64,000 nucleotides of DNA from Kuschelorhynchus macadamiae (lineage: Eukaryota > Arthropoda > Insecta > Coleoptera > Curculionidae). Location of the stretch: positions 248,001-312,000 of the forward strand of contig JAUTXW010002147.1 of NCBI GenBank assembly GCA_030620095.1, in the 5' to 3' direction. A model generated the notes under the pieces. It was not told where the DNA came from. It ran no database searches and saw only the letters and a list, made by a program, of their open reading frames with translations. Below are positions 60,340-64,000 of the stretch, in pieces. The stretch's first letter is position 1. Every line of letters starts with the position of its first letter. The position numbers were made by a program, and so were the translations under genes.

Positions 60340-61910
60340 TTTTGGTATAATTTGTTCAGCACCGAGAGTTTGTTCCTTAGCAGCATAAACTTGGCAGGAC
60401 ATAACTTCAAGTGTACAGGGTTTTTTATATTTTGTGCCCTACCTAGAGGCTTTATCTTAGGAGCTACAAAAAGATTTTAAATACAAAAGTTAAAGGGTTT
60501 TTTGCGTATCATCTTTTTGGGATGTCGCAAAAAATAAAGTGCAGAAAATTATAACACTTATGTTTTTTTAAATGGAACACCCTGTATATTATTATCTCAA
60601 ATGAAAGATATTTTCTTCCTGATTTCAAAAATATATACATTGATGATATTTGAATCAGCCTGTTTTTGAAATATTTAAGTTTACAGTATTAATGAATTAA
60701 TCGTTCATTATATCAAGGCGGCCAGGAAAACAAACAACTGATTTTAATATTGTCGTTGTGAGCTTTCAAAATAGGTGAACTCATATTGTTATCACTAATT
60801 AAAAGAGTAATTTACACGTGCTTTTATAATATGGGATATATCCAAGAACAGAAACAACAAATAATTCGACTCCTTTATTCAAATCTTATAACAAGAGAAG
60901 AAAAAAAAAGAAGAAACATAATAGGGGCAAAAATAGTACAAAGAGATTTTACATAATTTCTATGTATCCTCCTTGGTTATTTATACAATTAAAAATATGT
61001 CTCCTTCATTTACTATTAATAGAGTTGGAAATAAAATCTGGGTGGTCTCTGTTAAGTAAAAATATTTCATTTTCAACCCTTCCCTTATTAAATAGCATAT
61101 TTTGGGGCCTGTCGTAGTAGACTTTGTTTTTAAAAATTCCCATAAAAAAGATCTAGCGAACTTAGATCGGGACTAATAGTCGGCCATCTAAGTATGCCAC
61201 CTTCCAATCCAAAAATCATAGCGATAATTTAAATATTCGGTAACACCCGCAGTATCATGCGTCGGTGCGCCATGTTGTTGATTATTGTACTAACCTACTG
61301 GAATATTCTCTTGATGATTTTCTACGTCATTTTATATTGAATTTAAATATATCTCACCATTTAAATAACCATAAAAAATAATTGGTCGAATCATTTTATT
61401 ACCCAACATTCCCCACCAAACATGAATTGCGCTATGACACTGTATTTTTACTGCCTGTATTTTGTGAGGATTTTTTGGTGCCAAATAATGCTTAATTTTT
61501 CTATTAAACATTCCCGATGTAGTAGAAGAAGCCGCATCCGTGAAAATTAGGTACCTTATTTAAAAAATCAGCATTCTCTCTGATAAATGCCTTAGCATTT
61601 CATCGCAATAACACAAGCGTTGCCTAATATTTTCTTCACTTAAATTCTTTGAATTCATGAATTCATATGAGTGAAATGTATAATATTTCAGGACAGGATC
61701 TATTAAAATATAACGCACCGTTAGGAATAGAGATTTCTGAATTTTCCAAAATGAGAAGATACCAGGGGTTGTTATATTTGGAAATAATAATTTAGAGAAA
61801 ATTTTACCTTCAAGGAAAAAGATATTCAAATCTTCCTGTTCATTTCTAGACTTAGTCCTCTTTTTTCGCTTGAGATTTTTTTGAACTCTTGATATACAGG
61901 GTGTCCCAGC
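60340..61910 (-). mobile_element. DUF4817-type element remains between 'tacagggt' ends
   Basis: End motifs gtacagggtttt (60413), ggaacaccctgtatatta (60581) and tatacagggtgtcccagc (61892) bracket a minus-strand transposase relic. The ends do not form one clean inverted pair, so limits are approximate. Confidence 0.5.
60949..61690 (-). pseudogene. DUF4817/DDE transposase relic
   Basis: The minus strand reads FHSYEFMNSKNLSEENIRQR, LCYCDEMLRHL, IRYLIFTDAASSTTSGMFNR (first Asp), KIQCHSAIHVWWGMLGNKMI, RPIIFYGYLNGEIYLN, YNNQQHGAPTHDTAGVTEYL (second Asp changed to His), SRSKFARSFLWEF (third block decayed) and a C-terminus ending NNQGGYIEIM at 60949. Catalytically dead; N-terminal helix-turn-helix not seen. 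Confidence 0.85.
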
Positions 61911-62109
61911 CGAGAGGGAGCCATTTTAAATGCCTATAACTTTTAAACCAGGCCTGCTAGCTATCTACGGTTTGCACCATTCTACTTGTTTTGGTCCAAA
62001 GTTGTTTGTAGTTGGTCGCAATTTTTTTGACACTCATGCAGAGCGAGAGAAAAAAATTTCATTTTTCAACATGGAAATTAATAATAATAAAATAACAAGT
62101 TATATTACA

Positions 62110-63290
62110 AAATGCTAGGATCATGGTAATTGTTGTCCGCTTGTCTTGATTGACATGACTAAAGCGTTTGATTCTCTAAACATCGACTTAGTGTTTTCTA
62201 AACTGGCTTCTTTACATATCGAAGTTAATGGATGGTTTAACAGCTATTTATCTAACAGGCTGGTTGGTTGATGGTAGCGAAGTTGTAGTATCAGGCTGGG
62301 AATTGGTGGAGTCTGGTGTCTCCCAGGGGTCAATCCTTGGTTCTCTGCTCTTCACTCTTTTTACGTCTGACTTTGATGGTGTTCTCAAAAACTCTTCCTA
62401 TCATATGTATGCGGATGATCTGCAAATATACCTGGAGGTACCATTGAAGAGGGTTGAGAATGGTTTGTTAGTGAAGACCTGGCTAGAATTTCGCAGTGAG
62501 CATTAAGCAACTCCCTCATAATTAATCCCAGAAAAATACAGGCAATAATGTTTTCCCGAACAAAATTGGACCTTAATGATGTGTTTATCAAAATTGATTG
62601 ATTGAATGGATGGATGAGGTGAAGAATCTGGGATTATATATGGACAGGAGTTTAACAGTCATGTCACTAAAGTTTTCCAGAGATCATATTTGAGGCTGAA
62701 ATATCTCTATGAATTTAAAAGCTTTCTTTCGACCCTACTGAGTATCTGGTTATCTCAATTCCAGGATATTTGGATGCTGTCTATCGCCCATTCCTTACAA
62801 ACTACCAGAAGATCCAAAATTCATGTATTAGATACATTCATGGTCTGACACGTAGAGATCATGTCAGTCAGTATGTTGCTGTTTTGTATATGGCTGTAAT
62901 ATGGGTCAGAGGAGCTTTTTACATGTAAGCTGCCTAATTTACAAGACTATACATCTTGGTAGAACCTCTTACCTTAACTTAAGTCAATACAAGGAATATG
63001 CACATTTTTTAAATCCTGTTTCTACTACTTAGCTGCTCATTTGTATAACTTTTTCCCTGATTATTTTCTGGTTGGATTTGTTATCTTTAAACATAAAATT
63101 AAGGACTATTTAATTAATTCACAGCAGAGCCCTATAATTTATTTTTAATATCGGATTGCAAAGTAATATATTACACAATTGTATGACTGGTGGTTATTAA
63201 AACACGCTCTCGTGGTACTAAGCACCATTTGTATTTGTATTTGTTTTTTTGTACTTATGCAATAAAATATTATTTATTTATTTAAAAAAA
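62110..63290 (+). mobile_element. 5'-truncated LINE, reverse transcriptase end (CR1 group)
   Basis: Frames joined by eye: VLIDMTKAFDSLNIDLVFSK (catalytic Asp), ESGVSQGSILGSLLFTLFTS, SSYHMYADDLQIYLEVPL (catalytic YADD), LIINPRKIQAIMFSRTKLD and VKNLGLYMDRSL. The thumb and tail continue with stops to HKIKDYLINSQQSPIIY near 63100. The 3' end is aataaaatattatttattta near 63260. Truncated just before the catalytic Asp block. Confidence 0.85.
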
Positions 63291-63354
63291 TTGCCGTTTT
63301 TCAATATCGAAATTTTATTTTCGTTAACTGAATGTTTGAGAAACAAATAAAAAC

Positions 63355-64000
63355 TTAAAACATATGCTGAATGTGGTGTCCATGTTCAACACACTTTTGA
63401 AATCGAAACGCCAAGTTATCGAACAATTTTTGTAACATATCCTGGGATATTGCTTGAATCACGTTACGAATATTCCGTTTGCGGTCTTCAAGATTTTGTA
63501 GAATTGGATTATAGCATCTGTCCTTTACATAACCCCACAAAAAAATCTGGGTGTGTGAGGTCTGGGGAATAAGGTGCCCATTAAATAGGGCCAGCCCCCC
63601 TATCCACCTTGCTCCAAACGTTACATCCATAGACTTCCTTGCTACTAGAGAGTAGTGGGGAGGGGCTCCGTCCTGTTGGAAATAAACTTCGTCAATACCC
63701 CTTCCTGTCTAAGTTGAGGGTAGAAGGAAGAAATTTTCTAACATATCTGCGTTGGTTCATGAAAAAAAAAGGTCCACAAATTTTATTAGCAGAGACTGCA
63801 CACCATACTGTAACTTTAGGAGAATCTCGTTGGTATTATTCGTATACTCTTGGATTTTCTTGGATACATCTATATGAAAAGTAGCCTCATCAGACATGAT
63901 CAGATGGGTAGTCGGGTGGGCCCTAAACAGGTCCAATAAAATTTCGCATGTAAGAACCTTTTTTTCGTAATCCTACTGATGTAGTTCGTGAAGAGTCTGA
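63355..64000 (-). pseudogene. DUF4817/DDE transposase relic running off the window
   Basis: The minus strand from 64000 down reads HLIMSDEATFHI (first Asp), KVTVWCAVSANKICGPFFFH, EVYFQQDGAPPHYSLVARKS (second Asp), ARWIGGLALFNGHLIPQTS, DFFVG/IFLWGYVKDRCYNP, DRKRNIRNVIQAISQDMLQK and the tail FQKCVEHGHHIQHMF ending at 63355. Frameshifts lie between blocks. The N-terminal part would be beyond base 64000. Confidence 0.85.

Overview
The window is animal nuclear DNA, very probably from an insect. It is AT-rich, has interrupted genes with GT..AG introns, and carries long (TA)n microsatellites, non-LTR retrotransposons, a Penelope-like retroelement and many Tc1/mariner, pogo and hAT DNA transposons. 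There is no operon structure and no bacterial feature. The order of insect cannot be fixed from the sequence alone.

Host gene. Two short exons on the + strand fit together as the 3' end of a metabotropic glutamate receptor (mGluR). Exon 15893-16091 encodes transmembrane helix 7 and the start of the cytoplasmic tail. Exon 49642-49769 encodes the last 41 residues and the stop codon, ending in a possible PDZ ligand (ISLL). The splice phases match: one base left over from the first, two taken from the second. Between them lies a 33.55 kb intron filled with transposable elements. Bases 1-15892 would then be upstream intron (no other mGluR exon was recognised there) and 49770-64000 the 3' UTR and flank.

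Mobile DNA, left to right. 1-2660: Tc1/mariner-like element with ~420 bp inverted ends and a broken, intron-containing transposase. 2850-3060: retroelement end with a hammerhead ribozyme-like motif. 7857-13108: degraded hAT element, interrupted exactly at a TA by a young 3.3 kb element (9397-12709) with ~770 bp inverted ends and an intact two-exon transposase of 355 aa. 16180-21137: CR1/Jockey-group LINE carrying a second LINE in opposite orientation. 21488-22690: transposase relic. 22800-23290: Penelope-like GIY-YIG end. 24836-25590: LINE RNase H end. 27265-29811: pogo/Tigger-like element sitting inside a (TA)n tract. 29871-30780: LINE reverse transcriptase. 31950-33730: Tc1-like relic. 34726-37071: transposase relic split by a 500 bp fold-back insertion with a 15 bp target duplication. 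37149-38803: relic of a separate DDE family that recurs at 45740-46390 and 53090-53665. 39729-43528: composite with inverted transposase pieces. 49900-52290: dispersed 'AAAATGGCGGCC' repeat family, including a fresh ~535 bp tandem duplication. 54942-56447: Tc1 element. 57803-60050, 60949-61690 and 63355-64000: more transposase relics. 62110-63290: LINE 3' end.

The most striking pattern is that at least eight separate relics of one transposase architecture (DUF4817-type N-terminal helix-turn-helix plus DDE domain) sit in 64 kb, with one copy that still looks intact. No reading was confirmed by database search; all family names come from motif recognition.
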